NCBI RefSeq assembly: GCF_900188025.1
Contig: NZ_FZNO01000012.1
Coordinates: forward strand, 62,001-126,000
Source: Blastococcus mobilis
GTDB taxonomy: Bacteria; Actinomycetota; Actinomycetes; Mycobacteriales; Geodermatophilaceae
DNA length: 64,000 nt
Reading direction: 5' to 3'
In this document: positions 17,373 through 26,481 of the stretch, one piece after another
Layout of the letters: the number at the start of each line of letters is the position of its first letter
Numbering within the stretch: the stretch's first letter is position 1
Translations under genes and position numbers: made by a program
Notes under the pieces: generated by a model
The model's database searches: none
Told to the model about the DNA's origin: nothing
Seen by the model: the letters and a program-made list of their open reading frames with translations, nothing else

Positions 17373-17598
17373 GGGGCACCTCGTTCGGCGGTCGTGCCGG
17401 CGCACCGGCGGTCCTGCCGGGCGGTTGCGGGCAGGGTAGGAGCAGCCGGAGTAGGTGCGACAGGGGTTTCCGGGTACGGCCGGCGGGCCGTCGCGCTCGC
17501 GGCGCGGCGCGTCGTCTCCGCCCGTGTCCGGCCGGCTCAGCACCGTTCCGGGGGGACGGCACCACGACACCGTGCCGCACGTCGCCTAGGGTCGACCG

Positions 17599-18399
17599 GT
17601 GGCCACCGTGTTCGAGCGCAACTGCGTCCGCGTCAGCGGCGTGGTCGGCGGCCGGCCCATCGTCTTCGTCCACGGGTTCGGCTGCGACCAGGCCATGTGG
17701 CGGTTCGTGGTGCCGGACTTCGAGGTCGACCACCGCATCGTCCTCCTCGATCTGGTGGGGTCGGGCAACTCCGACCTGTCCGCGTACGACCCCGACAAGT
17801 ACGGCTCGCTGCGCGGCTACGCCACGGACATCGTGGAGATCTGCCGGGAGCTGGCGCTCACCGACGTCGTCCTGGTCGGGCACTCGGTCAGCGCGATGAT
17901 CGGCGTCCTGGCCTGGAAGCAGGCCCCCGAGCTGTTCGGGGCGCTGGTCATGGTCGGACCGAACCCCCGGTACATCGACGACGGTGACTACGTGGGCGGC
18001 TTCAGCCGGACCGACATCGCCGGCCTGCTCGACGCGCTGGATGCCAACCACCTGGGCTGGTCGGCTCAGATGGCTCCGGTGATCATGGGGAATCCGGACC
18101 ACCCGGAGCTGGCCGAGGAGCTGACCAACAGCTTCTGCCGCACCGATCCCTACATCGCCCGTCAGTTCGCTCGCGTGACGTTCCTGTCCGACAACCGCAC
18201 CGACCTCCCGGACGTCACCGTGCCGACCCTGGTGCTGCAGTGCAGCGAGGACGTCATCGCGCCCGAGGTGGTCGGCCGGTTCGTCCACGCGAGCATCCCC
18301 GGCAGCAGGTTCACGCAGCTGAGGGCCACCGGGCACGTGCCGCATCTGAGCGCGCCCGAAGAGACCACGGCCGCCATACGCGCCTTCCTGACGGGGTGA
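17599..18399 (+). CDS. rsbQ: RsbQ-like alpha/beta hydrolase, 266 aa
   Basis: Matches RsbQ, the hydrolase that in Bacillus works with the RsbP phosphatase in energy-stress activation of sigma-B, probably by providing a hydrophobic cofactor to the PAS domain. Catalytic triad: Ser96 in GHSVSAM, Asp218 in CSEDVIAP, His249 in VPHLSAP. FVHGFGCDQAMW is the oxyanion-hole region typical of RsbQ and KAI2-type hydrolases. GTG start at 17599. Its TGA overlaps the GTG of the PAS/PP2C gene, so the two are translationally coupled, as in Bacillus. Confidence 0.92.
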   Translation: MATVFERNCVRVSGVVGGRPIVFVHGFGCDQAMWRFVVPDFEVDHRIVLLDLVGSGNSDLSAYDPDKYGSLRGYATDIVEICRELALTDVVLVGHSVSAMIGVLAWKQAPELFGALVMVGPNPRYIDDGDYVGGFSRTDIAGLLDALDANHLGWSAQMAPVIMGNPDHPELAEELTNSFCRTDPYIARQFARVTFLSDNRTDLPDVTVPTLVLQCSEDVIAPEVVGRFVHASIPGSRFTQLRATGHVPHLSAPEETTAAIRAFLTG

Positions 18400-20666
18400 G
18401 CGGCACGGACCCCATCGGCAACCCGGGCCACGATCCGCGCGCGCAGCTCGGCCGCCTGCTCGAGGAGGACCCGGCCGACCTCTACGAGAACGCGCCGATG
18501 GGCTACCTCTCCACGCTGCCCGACGGGCGGATCGTCAAGGTCAACCGCACGTTCTGCGCGTGGACGGGCCGAACCCCCGGCGAGCTGATCGGCACCCGGT
18601 TCCAGGACCTGCTCAGCGTCGGCGGGCGGGTGTTCCACGAGACCCACCTCGCCCCGCTGCTGCGGATGCAGGGGGCCGTCCGCGAGATCGCGCTGGACGT
18701 CGTCCGCGTCGACGGCTCGCTGCTGCCGTGCCTGCTCAACGCCGTGGAACTCCGGGACGACGACGGCGCGCCGGTGCTGGTGCGGGCGACCCTGTTCGAG
18801 GCGACCGCGCGGCGGCGCTACGAGCGCGAGCTGCTGGCCGCGCAGCGGGCGGCGGAGGAGTCCGAGGCCCGGTCGCGGACGGTGCAGCGGGTGGTGTCCG
18901 ACCTCGCAGCCGCCATGTCCGTCGACGACGTCGCGAGGGTGATCGTGGAGCGCAGCCGGGCCGTGCTGCACGCGGCCGGCGCCGCGCTGGTGCTGGTCGA
19001 AGGGAACCCCGCCAACGCGGGGTCGGTCCCGGCCCTGCGACCGGTCCGGGTGGAGGGTCTGCCGGAGGCGTTGCTGCAGGCGCTTCGCGAGGCGGCCAGC
19101 GGGCAGCTGACCCTGGAACTGGCCCAGGGGGTTCGGATCGTTCCGCTCGACGACCGGATGCGGTCGGTGCAGCCGGCGGTCGCGGCCGCGATGGCCGACG
19201 CCGGGCTGACGGCGCTCGTGATCGTGCCCGTGTCGGCCGACAGTCGCCGGCTCGGTGCGCTGGTGCTGGGCATCGGGGGCATGGGTGAGAACGAGCTGAT
19301 CAACCTGGACCAGCCCGACGTGCTGCCCGGCAGTGCACCGGCCGACGTCGACCTCCTGCGGACCCTCGGCCGGCAGGCGGGGCAGGCCCTCGAGCGGGCG
19401 CGGCTGCAGGAGGAGACCGCCCGGCAGGCCCAGCGCGCTGCGTTCCTGCTGGAGGCCGCCCGACTGCTGGCCGAGGCCGCGGACGTGACCGAGACGGTGG
19501 AGCGGCTGGCCACTCTGGCGGTGGAGCGGCTCGCCGACCTGTGCGTCATCGATCTCGTCTCCGAGCAGGGGTTCACCCGGCCGGCGGCGCGGCACCGCGA
19601 TCCACGGCTGCAACACCTGGCCGACGAGGTGCGGGACCGGCCGCTGACCACGCGCCGGGACAGCCATCCCAGCGTGCGGGCCCTGCGGGAGGGCCGCACG
19701 CAGTGGGTGCGGTCGCTGGATCCGGACTTCGTCTCCTCGATCGCCTCCGACGACCGGCACGCCGAGGTCGCGCAGAGCCTCGACCTCGCCGGCATCGTCG
19801 CTGTCCCGCTGATCGCGGACGGCCGCCGCCTCGGGGTGGTGACGCTGTGCGCCGACCGTCGGCGCGGGGCGTTCACCGAGGCCGACGTCGAGGTCGCCGA
19901 GCAGCTCGGACTCCAGGTGGCGCTGGTCGTCGCCAAGGCCCAGCGCTACGAGCTCGACGTCCTCACGTCCCACACCCTGCAGGCGAACCTGCTCCCGCCG
20001 GAGCCGCCGGAGCTGCCCGGGTTGACGACGGCGGTGCGCTACCTGGCTGCGACGCACGGGGTGGAGGTGGGCGGCGACTTCTACGACGTCGTCCGGCTGC
20101 CGAACGACCACGTGGCGCTGGCGGTCGGCGACGTGGTCGGCCACGACATCACGGCTGCAGCCACGATGGGGCAGCTCAACTCGGTGTACCGGGCGCTGCT
20201 CGTGGACCGGCCGGCCCCGAGCGCGATCATCGACCGGCTGCAGGCCAGTTGGTCACTGCTCGGCCTGCAGCGGATGGCGACGGCGCTGTTCGCGTCGCTG
20301 GACCCGGCGACCGGTCAGTTGCGGATCGCCTCGGCGGGGCACCTGCCGCCGCTGCTGCTGACCGAGGGCCACGCGGAGTTACTGCCGGTGACGCCCAGCC
20401 GGATGCTGGGGGCGCCGCCCGCTCCGGCTCCGGCACTGGAGTGGGCCGGGGTGCTGCCCGCCGGGGCGACGCTGCTGCTGTTCACCGACGGACTGGTGGA
20501 GAGCCGGTCCGCCGACCTCGACGAGGGGCTCTCCCACCTCCTGGCTGCCGCGGCCGGCGCGGGGACCTCGGACCCCGACGAGCTGTGCGACCGGCTCCTG
20601 GCCGACCTCACCGGCGCGCACCGTGCCGACGACATCGCGCTCCTGGCACTGACCCGGCTGGCCTGA
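18396..20666 (+). CDS. RsbP-like PAS-GAF-GAF-PP2C phosphatase, 756 aa
   Basis: Multi-domain regulator: PAS (about 28-150, APMGYLSTLPDGRIVKVN), first GAF-like region (about 165-335), second GAF (about 350-510, GIVAVPLIADGRRLG), then a SpoIIE/PP2C phosphatase (about 535-755). Metal-binding motifs of the phosphatase are visible in VGGDFYDV, AVGDVVGHD and LFTDGLVE. It would dephosphorylate an RsbV/STAS protein, such as the product at 5878-6264, to switch on a stress sigma factor. GTG at 18396 overlaps rsbQ by four bases. The double GAF makes it longer than Bacillus RsbP, suggesting additional inputs. Confidence 0.92.
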   Translation: MSGTDPIGNPGHDPRAQLGRLLEEDPADLYENAPMGYLSTLPDGRIVKVNRTFCAWTGRTPGELIGTRFQDLLSVGGRVFHETHLAPLLRMQGAVREIALDVVRVDGSLLPCLLNAVELRDDDGAPVLVRATLFEATARRRYERELLAAQRAAEESEARSRTVQRVVSDLAAAMSVDDVARVIVERSRAVLHAAGAALVLVEGNPANAGSVPALRPVRVEGLPEALLQALREAASGQLTLELAQGVRIVPLDDRMRSVQPAVAAAMADAGLTALVIVPVSADSRRLGALVLGIGGMGENELINLDQPDVLPGSAPADVDLLRTLGRQAGQALERARLQEETARQAQRAAFLLEAARLLAEAADVTETVERLATLAVERLADLCVIDLVSEQGFTRPAARHRDPRLQHLADEVRDRPLTTRRDSHPSVRALREGRTQWVRSLDPDFVSSIASDDRHAEVAQSLDLAGIVAVPLIADGRRLGVVTLCADRRRGAFTEADVEVAEQLGLQVALVVAKAQRYELDVLTSHTLQANLLPPEPPELPGLTTAVRYLAATHGVEVGGDFYDVVRLPNDHVALAVGDVVGHDITAAATMGQLNSVYRALLVDRPAPSAIIDRLQASWSLLGLQRMATALFASLDPATGQLRIASAGHLPPLLLTEGHAELLPVTPSRMLGAPPAPAPALEWAGVLPAGATLLLFTDGLVESRSADLDEGLSHLLAAAAGAGTSDPDELCDRLLADLTGAHRADDIALLALTRLA

Positions 20667-20733
20667 ATCGGGCTCTTCCGCCATCCCGCGGATGGGGTGA
20701 CCATGACAGTGGACCCCTGCACTGGAGGCGGCC

Positions 20734-21033
20734 ATGGACTCTTCCTCGAACCCCATAGCGACTTCCATCGATGGCGCGACCGGTGACTGGTCGATGTCCG
20801 GCGACGCGATGCGCTGGTCACCGGAGCTGGCGGACCGGGAGGGCTCACTCGGCGAGCTGCGCGGGATGGATGTCGCGGCCGGCCTCGGCGCCGGCCTCGG
20901 GCTCGACATGAACGGCGTGCGGCGGCTGGTCACGGGGGCGCTGAACTCCCTCGGTGCGGTCGCCACCGACGTCGTCACCGAGTTCCGCCAGCTCACCCGG
21001 GGCTCGTCGGAGGAGGACGGCTCCGAGCGCTGA
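20734..21033 (+). CDS. Hypothetical protein, 99 aa
   Basis: Not recognised. ATG at 20734 has GGAGG six bases upstream. The middle is Gly/Leu-rich (VAAGLGAGLGLDMNGVRRLVTGAL), followed by an amphipathic helix (SLGAVATDVVTEFRQLTRG) and an acidic end. No clear signal peptide or membrane helix. It follows the rsbQ-rsbP pair by 67 bp and could share its transcript. Confidence 0.6.
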   Translation: MDSSSNPIATSIDGATGDWSMSGDAMRWSPELADREGSLGELRGMDVAAGLGAGLGLDMNGVRRLVTGALNSLGAVATDVVTEFRQLTRGSSEEDGSER

Positions 21034-21039
21034 GCCGGG

Positions 21040-21546
21040 TCAGCCGGCGGCACCCAGCCCGCGGTCGGCGTCCATCAGGTGGTGGCCGACCTCGTGCAGC
21101 GTGTGCCGGGCCGGCCAGTCGACGTCGCGAACGGCGGTCGCGGGGTAGTTGTAGACGCCGGTGCGCGCCCACCCGGTGTCGTCCAGGCCGTCGAGCAGCT
21201 CGGCGATCGCTGCCCCGGCCGAGTGGAGTTGCTCGGCGACCCGGGCGGGGTCCTGGTCGTCGTAGGCCTCGTCGACGGCGCGCCGGTCACGGTTCATCGG
21301 CGCGAACACCGGCTGGTCCTCGGCCTGGGTCCGGAGGATCCGGTCGCGCTGGACAGCGAGCACGTCGCGGACGTGGCAGGCGTACTCCAGCGGTGACCAC
21401 ACGTCCGGAGCCGGCCGGCGGCGGAGCGCGTCGGCGGCGGCGGTCAGCCGTGCGGCGTGCTGTGCCGCGCCGAGCGCGAGGGACGCCGCCAGAGCCGGGC
21501 GGGGGAGGGCCGCATGGTCGTAGCCGCAGGCGGCGCAGACGTCCAT
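21040..21546 (-). CDS. DinB-like putative metal-binding protein, 168 aa
   Basis: DinB/YfiT-type four-helix bundle. Candidate metal-binding His residues lie in SPLEYACHVRDVL and in HEVGHHLMDAD. The N-terminus carries CAACGYD, an extra two-Cys motif found in some actinobacterial members. Members include thiol-dependent S-transferases using mycothiol or bacillithiol, but many are unassigned. ATG at 21546 replaces a longer frame starting at 21828 that overlaps the divergent dehydrogenase. Confidence 0.8.
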   Translation of the reverse strand: MDVCAACGYDHAALPRPALAASLALGAAQHAARLTAAADALRRRPAPDVWSPLEYACHVRDVLAVQRDRILRTQAEDQPVFAPMNRDRRAVDEAYDDQDPARVAEQLHSAGAAIAELLDGLDDTGWARTGVYNYPATAVRDVDWPARHTLHEVGHHLMDADRGLGAAG

Positions 21547-21637
21547 GGCGGCGGAGTATCCCGGCCCCCCCGTGCGCTTCTGGACCTCGGACGGGTAGAA
21601 CCGACCTGAGCACGGCCACATCGACGTGGGGAGTCTC

Positions 21638-22801
21638 ATGAGCAGCAACTCCTTGACGCTGGCGCCCGCGCCGGCGTCCGAGGCCGCCGAGCAGGTGCGG
21701 GCGGAGGTCCGCGAGTTCCTCGCCGCCGAGCTGGCCGCCGGCAGCTTCCAGACGCACGTGGACACCTGGCTGTCCGGCGTCGACCCGGCCTTCTCGAAGA
21801 AGCTCGGCGAACGCGGCTGGCTCGGCATGACCTGGCCGAAGGAGTACGGGGGGCACGAGCGTTCGGCGATGGAGCGCTACGCCGTCACCGAGGAGCTGCT
21901 CGCCGCCGGCGCCCCGGTCGCGGCGCACTGGATCGCCGACCGGCAGTCCGGCCCGAACCTGCTCGCCTACGGCACCGAGAAACAGCGGCAGGAGATCCTC
22001 CCCCGCATCGCCGCGGGAGAGTGCTTCTTCGTCATCGGGATGAGCGAGCCCGACTCCGGCTCCGACCTCGCCTCGATCCGCACCCGGGCGGTGCGCGACG
22101 AGGCGGGTGACTGGGTGGTCAACGGCGCCAAGGTGTGGACGTCGAACGCGCATCATTCGCACTACGGGATCGTGCTCGTGCGCACCTCGCCGTCGGACTC
22201 CTCGAACCGGCACGCCGGGCTGTCCCAGCTGCTGATCGACCTGTCGCTGCCGGGCATCACGATCAACCCGATCCGCATCCTCGACGGCGGGCACCACTTC
22301 AACGAGGTCGTGTTCGAGGACGTCGTCGTCCCCGGTGACATGCTGCTCGGCGAGGAGGGCAACGGGTGGCACCAGGTGACCGCCGAGCTCGCGTTCGAGC
22401 GATCGGGCCCGGAGCGCTTCCTGTCGACATATCCACTTGTCGCCGAGTTCGGCCGGCGGGTGGCCGAGACCGGTGACCCCGCCGCCGTGGCGACACTGGG
22501 CCGGCTCTCCGCCCGCATCCTGGCGTTGCGCCAGATGTCGCTACGGATAGCGGCTGCGCTCGACCGGGGCGAGCTGCCGAACATCCCGGCAGCGTTGGTC
22601 AAGGACGTGGGGACGACGTTCGAGGGGGACGTGATCGAGGAGATCCGGCGGGTGGTCGATGTGACGCCGTCCCTGGAGTCACCCGATCCGCTGGGCCGGG
22701 CATTGGCGGAGGCGCAGCTGCACGCGCCGGGATACACGCTGCGGGGCGGGACCAACGAGATCCTGCGAGGGATCGTGGCGCGCGGGCTGGGGCTGCGATG
22801 A
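21638..22801 (+). CDS. Acyl-CoA dehydrogenase, 387 aa
   Basis: FAD-dependent alpha,beta-dehydrogenation of an acyl-CoA. Typical segments: GWLGMTWPKEYGG, MSEPDSGSDLASIRTRA (flavin/substrate region), VNGAKVWTSNAH, and the C-terminal GGTNEILRGIVARGLGL. ATG at 21638 with GGGGAG upstream; GTG at 21626 is an alternative. It begins a run with a second, shorter acyl-CoA dehydrogenase and a CoA-transferase. The paired FadE-type subunits suggest an alpha2beta2 enzyme as in steroid side-chain degradation. Its stop TGA probably once overlapped the next start (ATGA), now separated by an 80-bp insertion. Confidence 0.92.
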   Translation: MSSNSLTLAPAPASEAAEQVRAEVREFLAAELAAGSFQTHVDTWLSGVDPAFSKKLGERGWLGMTWPKEYGGHERSAMERYAVTEELLAAGAPVAAHWIADRQSGPNLLAYGTEKQRQEILPRIAAGECFFVIGMSEPDSGSDLASIRTRAVRDEAGDWVVNGAKVWTSNAHHSHYGIVLVRTSPSDSSNRHAGLSQLLIDLSLPGITINPIRILDGGHHFNEVVFEDVVVPGDMLLGEEGNGWHQVTAELAFERSGPERFLSTYPLVAEFGRRVAETGDPAAVATLGRLSARILALRQMSLRIAAALDRGELPNIPAALVKDVGTTFEGDVIEEIRRVVDVTPSLESPDPLGRALAEAQLHAPGYTLRGGTNEILRGIVARGLGLR

Positions 22802-22881
22802 CGACAGCGAGCGAGCATCGCAGCGAGGAACGAGCGAGGAGCGGAACGAGCGCGGAGTCGAGCCGGGGAGAGCTGCGATGA
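22792..22881 (+). mobile_element. 80-bp mini-element flanked by a 10-bp direct repeat
   Basis: GCTGCGATGA at 22792-22801 is repeated exactly at 22872-22881. Its inverse CATCGCAGC lies at 22816-22824, so the left part can form a 9-bp stem with a 15-nt loop. The interior is AGCGAG/GAACGAG-rich. Removing 80 bp would leave a single ATGA joining the two acyl-CoA dehydrogenase genes, the usual overlap in this operon style. I infer insertion of a REP-like or MITE-like element with target duplication. It encodes nothing. Confidence 0.6.
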
Positions 22882-23948
22882 GCGACCAGGACCTGGTGGT
22901 CGAGACCGTCCGGGACATCCTCAGCGGCTTCGAGCCGTTCGCGCTGACCGCGGAGCGGCGGTGGGACGCCGGGCTTTGGGGCGCGCTGGCCGAGGCCGGG
23001 CTGACCGGCGTCGGGCTTCCGGAGGAGGCCGGCGGCTCGGGCGGCGAGCTGGCCGACGCCGTGGCCATCGTGGCCACTGTGGCCCGGGGCGCCGGGGCGG
23101 TGCCGGTGGCCGAGCAGCTGCTGGTGGCGGGTCCGGCGCTGCTGGCGGCCGACCTGGACGTGCCGTCGCCGGAGCAGCCGATGACGTTCGCGGTCGCCGA
23201 TGCGGTGACCGTGCACCCGGTCGACAACGGCGACGGTCCGGGGCGGTTCACGCTGACCGGCACGGTCACCGACGTCGCATGGGCGGGGGTGGCCGCGCAC
23301 GTCGTCGTCCTGGCGCCCGCCCCGGCAGGGATCGAGGGCGCGGTGCTGGCGCTGATCGACGCCTCGGGGCTGCCGGCCACCGATGCCTTCAACCTCGCCG
23401 GTGAGCCACGCGGGTCGCTGGTGCTGGACGAGGCGCCGGCGAGCGGGTCCCTGCTGACCGAGGCGCAGGCCGGCGAGGTGCGGGCGCGGTACGCGCTGGC
23501 GCGCGCCGTGCAGCTGGCCGCGGCATCGGAGCAGGTGCTGGCGTGGACGGTGCAGTACGCGGGGGAGCGCCACCAGTTCGGCAGGCCGCTGGGCAGGTTC
23601 CAGGCGATCCAGATGGAGCTGGCCGAGATGGCCGGCGAGGTGACCGCGGTGACGGCACTGACCGACGCCGCCGTCCAGGCGCTCGACCGCGGCGAGAACG
23701 TCGTGCTCGCCGCCGCCGCGGCCAAGGTCAGGGCGGGTGCCGCCGTCGAGGTGGTCGCCAGGCTGGCGCACCAGGTGCACGGCGCGATCGGGTTCACGCA
23801 GGAGCACAAGCTGCACCACCTGACGCGGCGCTTGTGGTCATGGCGGGACGAGGCCGGCAGCGATCTCGCGTGGTCGCGCGTGCTCGCGGGCGGGCTGCTC
23901 GCCGACGGGCCGGACGGTCTCTGGCCGGCCATCACCCGGGTCGTGTGA
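22878..23948 (+). CDS. Acyl-CoA dehydrogenase, short partner type, 356 aa
   Basis: Shorter and more diverged member of the acyl-CoA dehydrogenase superfamily, of the kind that pairs with a full-length partner. Recognisable are GVGLPEEAGGSGGELAD, RHQFGRPLGRFQAIQ (the flavin/dimer contact region), and LAHQVHGAIGFTQEHKLH. The central beta-domain is degenerate. ATG at 22878, inside the right-hand copy of a 10-bp direct repeat. Likely forms a heteromer with the 21638-22801 product; this is inferred from order and family. Confidence 0.88.
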   Translation: MSDQDLVVETVRDILSGFEPFALTAERRWDAGLWGALAEAGLTGVGLPEEAGGSGGELADAVAIVATVARGAGAVPVAEQLLVAGPALLAADLDVPSPEQPMTFAVADAVTVHPVDNGDGPGRFTLTGTVTDVAWAGVAAHVVVLAPAPAGIEGAVLALIDASGLPATDAFNLAGEPRGSLVLDEAPASGSLLTEAQAGEVRARYALARAVQLAAASEQVLAWTVQYAGERHQFGRPLGRFQAIQMELAEMAGEVTAVTALTDAAVQALDRGENVVLAAAAAKVRAGAAVEVVARLAHQVHGAIGFTQEHKLHHLTRRLWSWRDEAGSDLAWSRVLAGGLLADGPDGLWPAITRVV

Positions 23949-23951
23949 TCG

Positions 23952-25175
23952 GTGGGGGCGCCCCGTGGCCCGCTGGCCGGCCTCACGGTGCTCGACCTGA
24001 CGTCGACGTTCCTGGGGCCGTACTGCGCTCTGCTGCTCGCGCAGATGGGCGCCCGTGTGATCAAGGTGGAGCCGCCGGAGGGCGACATCATCCGGTACGT
24101 CGCCGACGAGCGGCACACGGGCCTGGGACCCACGTTCCTGAACTTCAACCGGGGCAAGGAGTCCGTCGTCCTGGACCTCGTCGCGCCGGCAGGACGGGAG
24201 GCTCTGGATCTGCTGATCGACGACGCGGACGTCTTCCTCCACAACATGCGGCCCGGCGCGATGACGAAGCTGCGGATCGACCCCGCCACCGTGCTCGCCC
24301 GTAATCCCCGCGTCGTGTACTGCCACGCGGTCGGCTACGGCTCGGGCGGCGGCTACCGGCACGAGCCGGCCTACGACGACGTCGTGCAGGGGGTCTGCGG
24401 CCTCGCCGCCGTGCAGGGGGGCAGCGGCGAGCCGGAGTACGTGCGCACGCAGGTCGTCGACAAGACCGTGGGTGTCATGGCGCTCGCCGCGATCCTGGCG
24501 GCCGTGCACGAACGGTCGGTCTCGGGATGCGGCCAGGCCGTCGAGGTGCCGATGTTCGAGTCGATGGCCACCTTCCTGCTCATGGAGCAGCAGGGGGGCC
24601 GGGTGTACGCGGGGCGAACGGGTGGCACCGGGTACGCGCGGACGGCGTCCCCCTACCGGAAGCCCTACCGCACCGCTGACGGGATGATCTCGGTCCTGCT
24701 CTACACCGACGGGCACTGGCGGACCTTCTTCCGGTTGATCGACCGTCCCGACCTCGCCGACGACCCGCAGCTGCGCAGCATCCGCGGCCGGACCGAGCGG
24801 ATCGACGAGCTCTACCGGCTGGTCGAGGAGGAGCTCGCCCGGCGCACGACCGCTGAATGGCTGGAGGTGTTGCGGAAGAACGCCGTCCCGTCGATGCCCG
24901 TGAACTCCGTCGAGGACCTCTTCGCCGACGAGCACCTCGCCGCCGTCGGCCTGTTCGAGGACGTCGAGCACCCGACCGAGGGCCCGCTCGTGCAGACCCG
25001 GCTTCCGTGGACCTTCTCCCGCACGGGCGCCGCACCGTTACCCGCGGCCCCGAGCCTCGGCCGGCACACCGTGGACGTCCTGAGCGCGGCAGGCCTGGAC
25101 GACGAGGCGATCAGGGCCGCGACGGGACGACCGCACCACCCCGTCGGCGAGCCGCAGTCGGGCCCGCCTGCCTGA
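23952..25175 (+). CDS. Class III CoA-transferase (CaiB/BaiF), 407 aa
   Basis: Transfers CoA between an acyl-CoA donor and a carboxylic acid. N-terminal LAGLTVLDLTSTFLGPYC, RVIKVEPPEGD and FNRGKESVVLDL are typical. The likely catalytic Asp is Asp142 in EPAYDDVVQG. GTG at 23952, three bases after the previous stop, so part of the dehydrogenase operon. It would supply or recycle the acyl-CoA substrate of the two dehydrogenases. Convergent with an MFS gene, 3 bp apart. Confidence 0.9.
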   Translation: MGAPRGPLAGLTVLDLTSTFLGPYCALLLAQMGARVIKVEPPEGDIIRYVADERHTGLGPTFLNFNRGKESVVLDLVAPAGREALDLLIDDADVFLHNMRPGAMTKLRIDPATVLARNPRVVYCHAVGYGSGGGYRHEPAYDDVVQGVCGLAAVQGGSGEPEYVRTQVVDKTVGVMALAAILAAVHERSVSGCGQAVEVPMFESMATFLLMEQQGGRVYAGRTGGTGYARTASPYRKPYRTADGMISVLLYTDGHWRTFFRLIDRPDLADDPQLRSIRGRTERIDELYRLVEEELARRTTAEWLEVLRKNAVPSMPVNSVEDLFADEHLAAVGLFEDVEHPTEGPLVQTRLPWTFSRTGAAPLPAAPSLGRHTVDVLSAAGLDDEAIRAATGRPHHPVGEPQSGPPA

Positions 25176-25178
25176 GCC

Positions 25179-26399
25179 TCAGACCGCTTTCGCGGCCCGC
25201 TCCGAGGCCAGCAGCAGCGCAGCCGCGGCCAGCGTGCACGCCGCGATGGCGGCGAAGGCCGCGCCGTACCCCAGTCCGGTGATCAGGGCGCCGACGGTGA
25301 CCGGCGCGACCACCCGGCCGGCCTGGCCCGCCAGGGCCTGATGCCCCGACACGGTGGCGAACACCGACGGCGGGACATAGGTGCCGAGCAGCGCCGGGCG
25401 GGCGATGTGGATGACGCCGAAGCCCGCGCCGAAGAGCAGCACGAACACGACGGTGGCGGCCGGCTGCGGCAGGAGGAACAGCAGGCCGACCCCGATCGCC
25501 TGTCCGGTCACCATCAGTGCGGTGACCCGGCCGATGCCCGCACGCGCGGCGAGGACGGTCAGGACCACGCGACCCGCCACCGACAGGGCGCCCAGTCCGC
25601 CCGCGGCCACCGCGGCCAGCCCGGGCGGGGTGCCGCGTTCGAGCAGATACGCGACCAGGTGCACCGCGACGGCGGCGTTCGCGAGCATCTCCAGCGCCGT
25701 GGCCAGCGTCAGCCAGCGCACGGCCGGCCGACGCCACGCACCACCGGCTCCGCGGTCGGCACCGTCCTCCGGCGATTCCGTGGCGACCGGTTCGGACGTG
25801 GCCGGCGGCTCCTCGGGGAGCTCGTCGGGCCGACCGTCGGGGACCGTGCCGAGGTCGGCGGGCGAGCGGCGGAGCAGGAGGGCGTGCGGCAGGGCGCAGG
25901 CCGCGAGGATCCCGGCCAGCAGCAGCAGCGCCGTCCGCCATCCCACGCCGTCGATGAGCAGCTGCGAGGTCGGCAGGAAGATCGTGGAGGCGAACCCCGC
26001 GACCACCGTGAGGGTCAGCAACGCCTTGTGCCGGTCGCGTCGGAACCAGGTGTTGATCACCGCGTACGCGGGCTCGTACAGCACCGCCGCGCTGGCCAGC
26101 CCCACGCCGACGAAGGCGAGGTAGAGCTGGACCAGGTCCCGCGCCTGCGACCAGGCGACCACCGATGCGGCGCCGAGCAGGCTGCCCGCCGTCATCACCC
26201 AGCGCGCCCCGTACCGGTCCAGCCAGCGACCCACGACGACCGCGCCGAGGCCGGTGAGCGCCATGGCGAGGGTCAGCGCAGCCGACAGTTGCGCGGTGCT
26301 GGCGTCGAACGCTTCCCGCATGGGGACCAGGAACACCGCGAACGAGTAGTAGAGGACCCCGTAGGCGACGGTCTCGGTGACCGACAGCGCCCAGACCAT
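25179..26399 (-). CDS. MFS transporter, 406 aa
   Basis: Twelve hydrophobic helices in two halves separated by an acidic, Glu/Pro-rich loop (about 180-225). GRWLDRYGARWVM is the loop 2-3 signature and WFRRDRHKALL the central cytoplasmic loop. It resembles monocarboxylate-type or OFA-type carriers. ATG at 26399; the frame continues upstream without a good start codon, with plausible sequence (AWRRRDFPGWR), so the true N-terminus may be longer. Substrate unknown. Downstream of the SDR gene on the same strand. Confidence 0.85.
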   Translation of the reverse strand: MVWALSVTETVAYGVLYYSFAVFLVPMREAFDASTAQLSAALTLAMALTGLGAVVVGRWLDRYGARWVMTAGSLLGAASVVAWSQARDLVQLYLAFVGVGLASAAVLYEPAYAVINTWFRRDRHKALLTLTVVAGFASTIFLPTSQLLIDGVGWRTALLLLAGILAACALPHALLLRRSPADLGTVPDGRPDELPEEPPATSEPVATESPEDGADRGAGGAWRRPAVRWLTLATALEMLANAAVAVHLVAYLLERGTPPGLAAVAAGGLGALSVAGRVVLTVLAARAGIGRVTALMVTGQAIGVGLLFLLPQPAATVVFVLLFGAGFGVIHIARPALLGTYVPPSVFATVSGHQALAGQAGRVVAPVTVGALITGLGYGAAFAAIAACTLAAAALLLASERAAKAV

Positions 26400-26481
26400 G
26401 CGCCAGCCGGGGAAGTCCCGACGGCGCCAGGCGGCCGCCCGGGCCCGCGCGTCGCTGCCGGCCCCGGTGTTCAGCGCGGAG

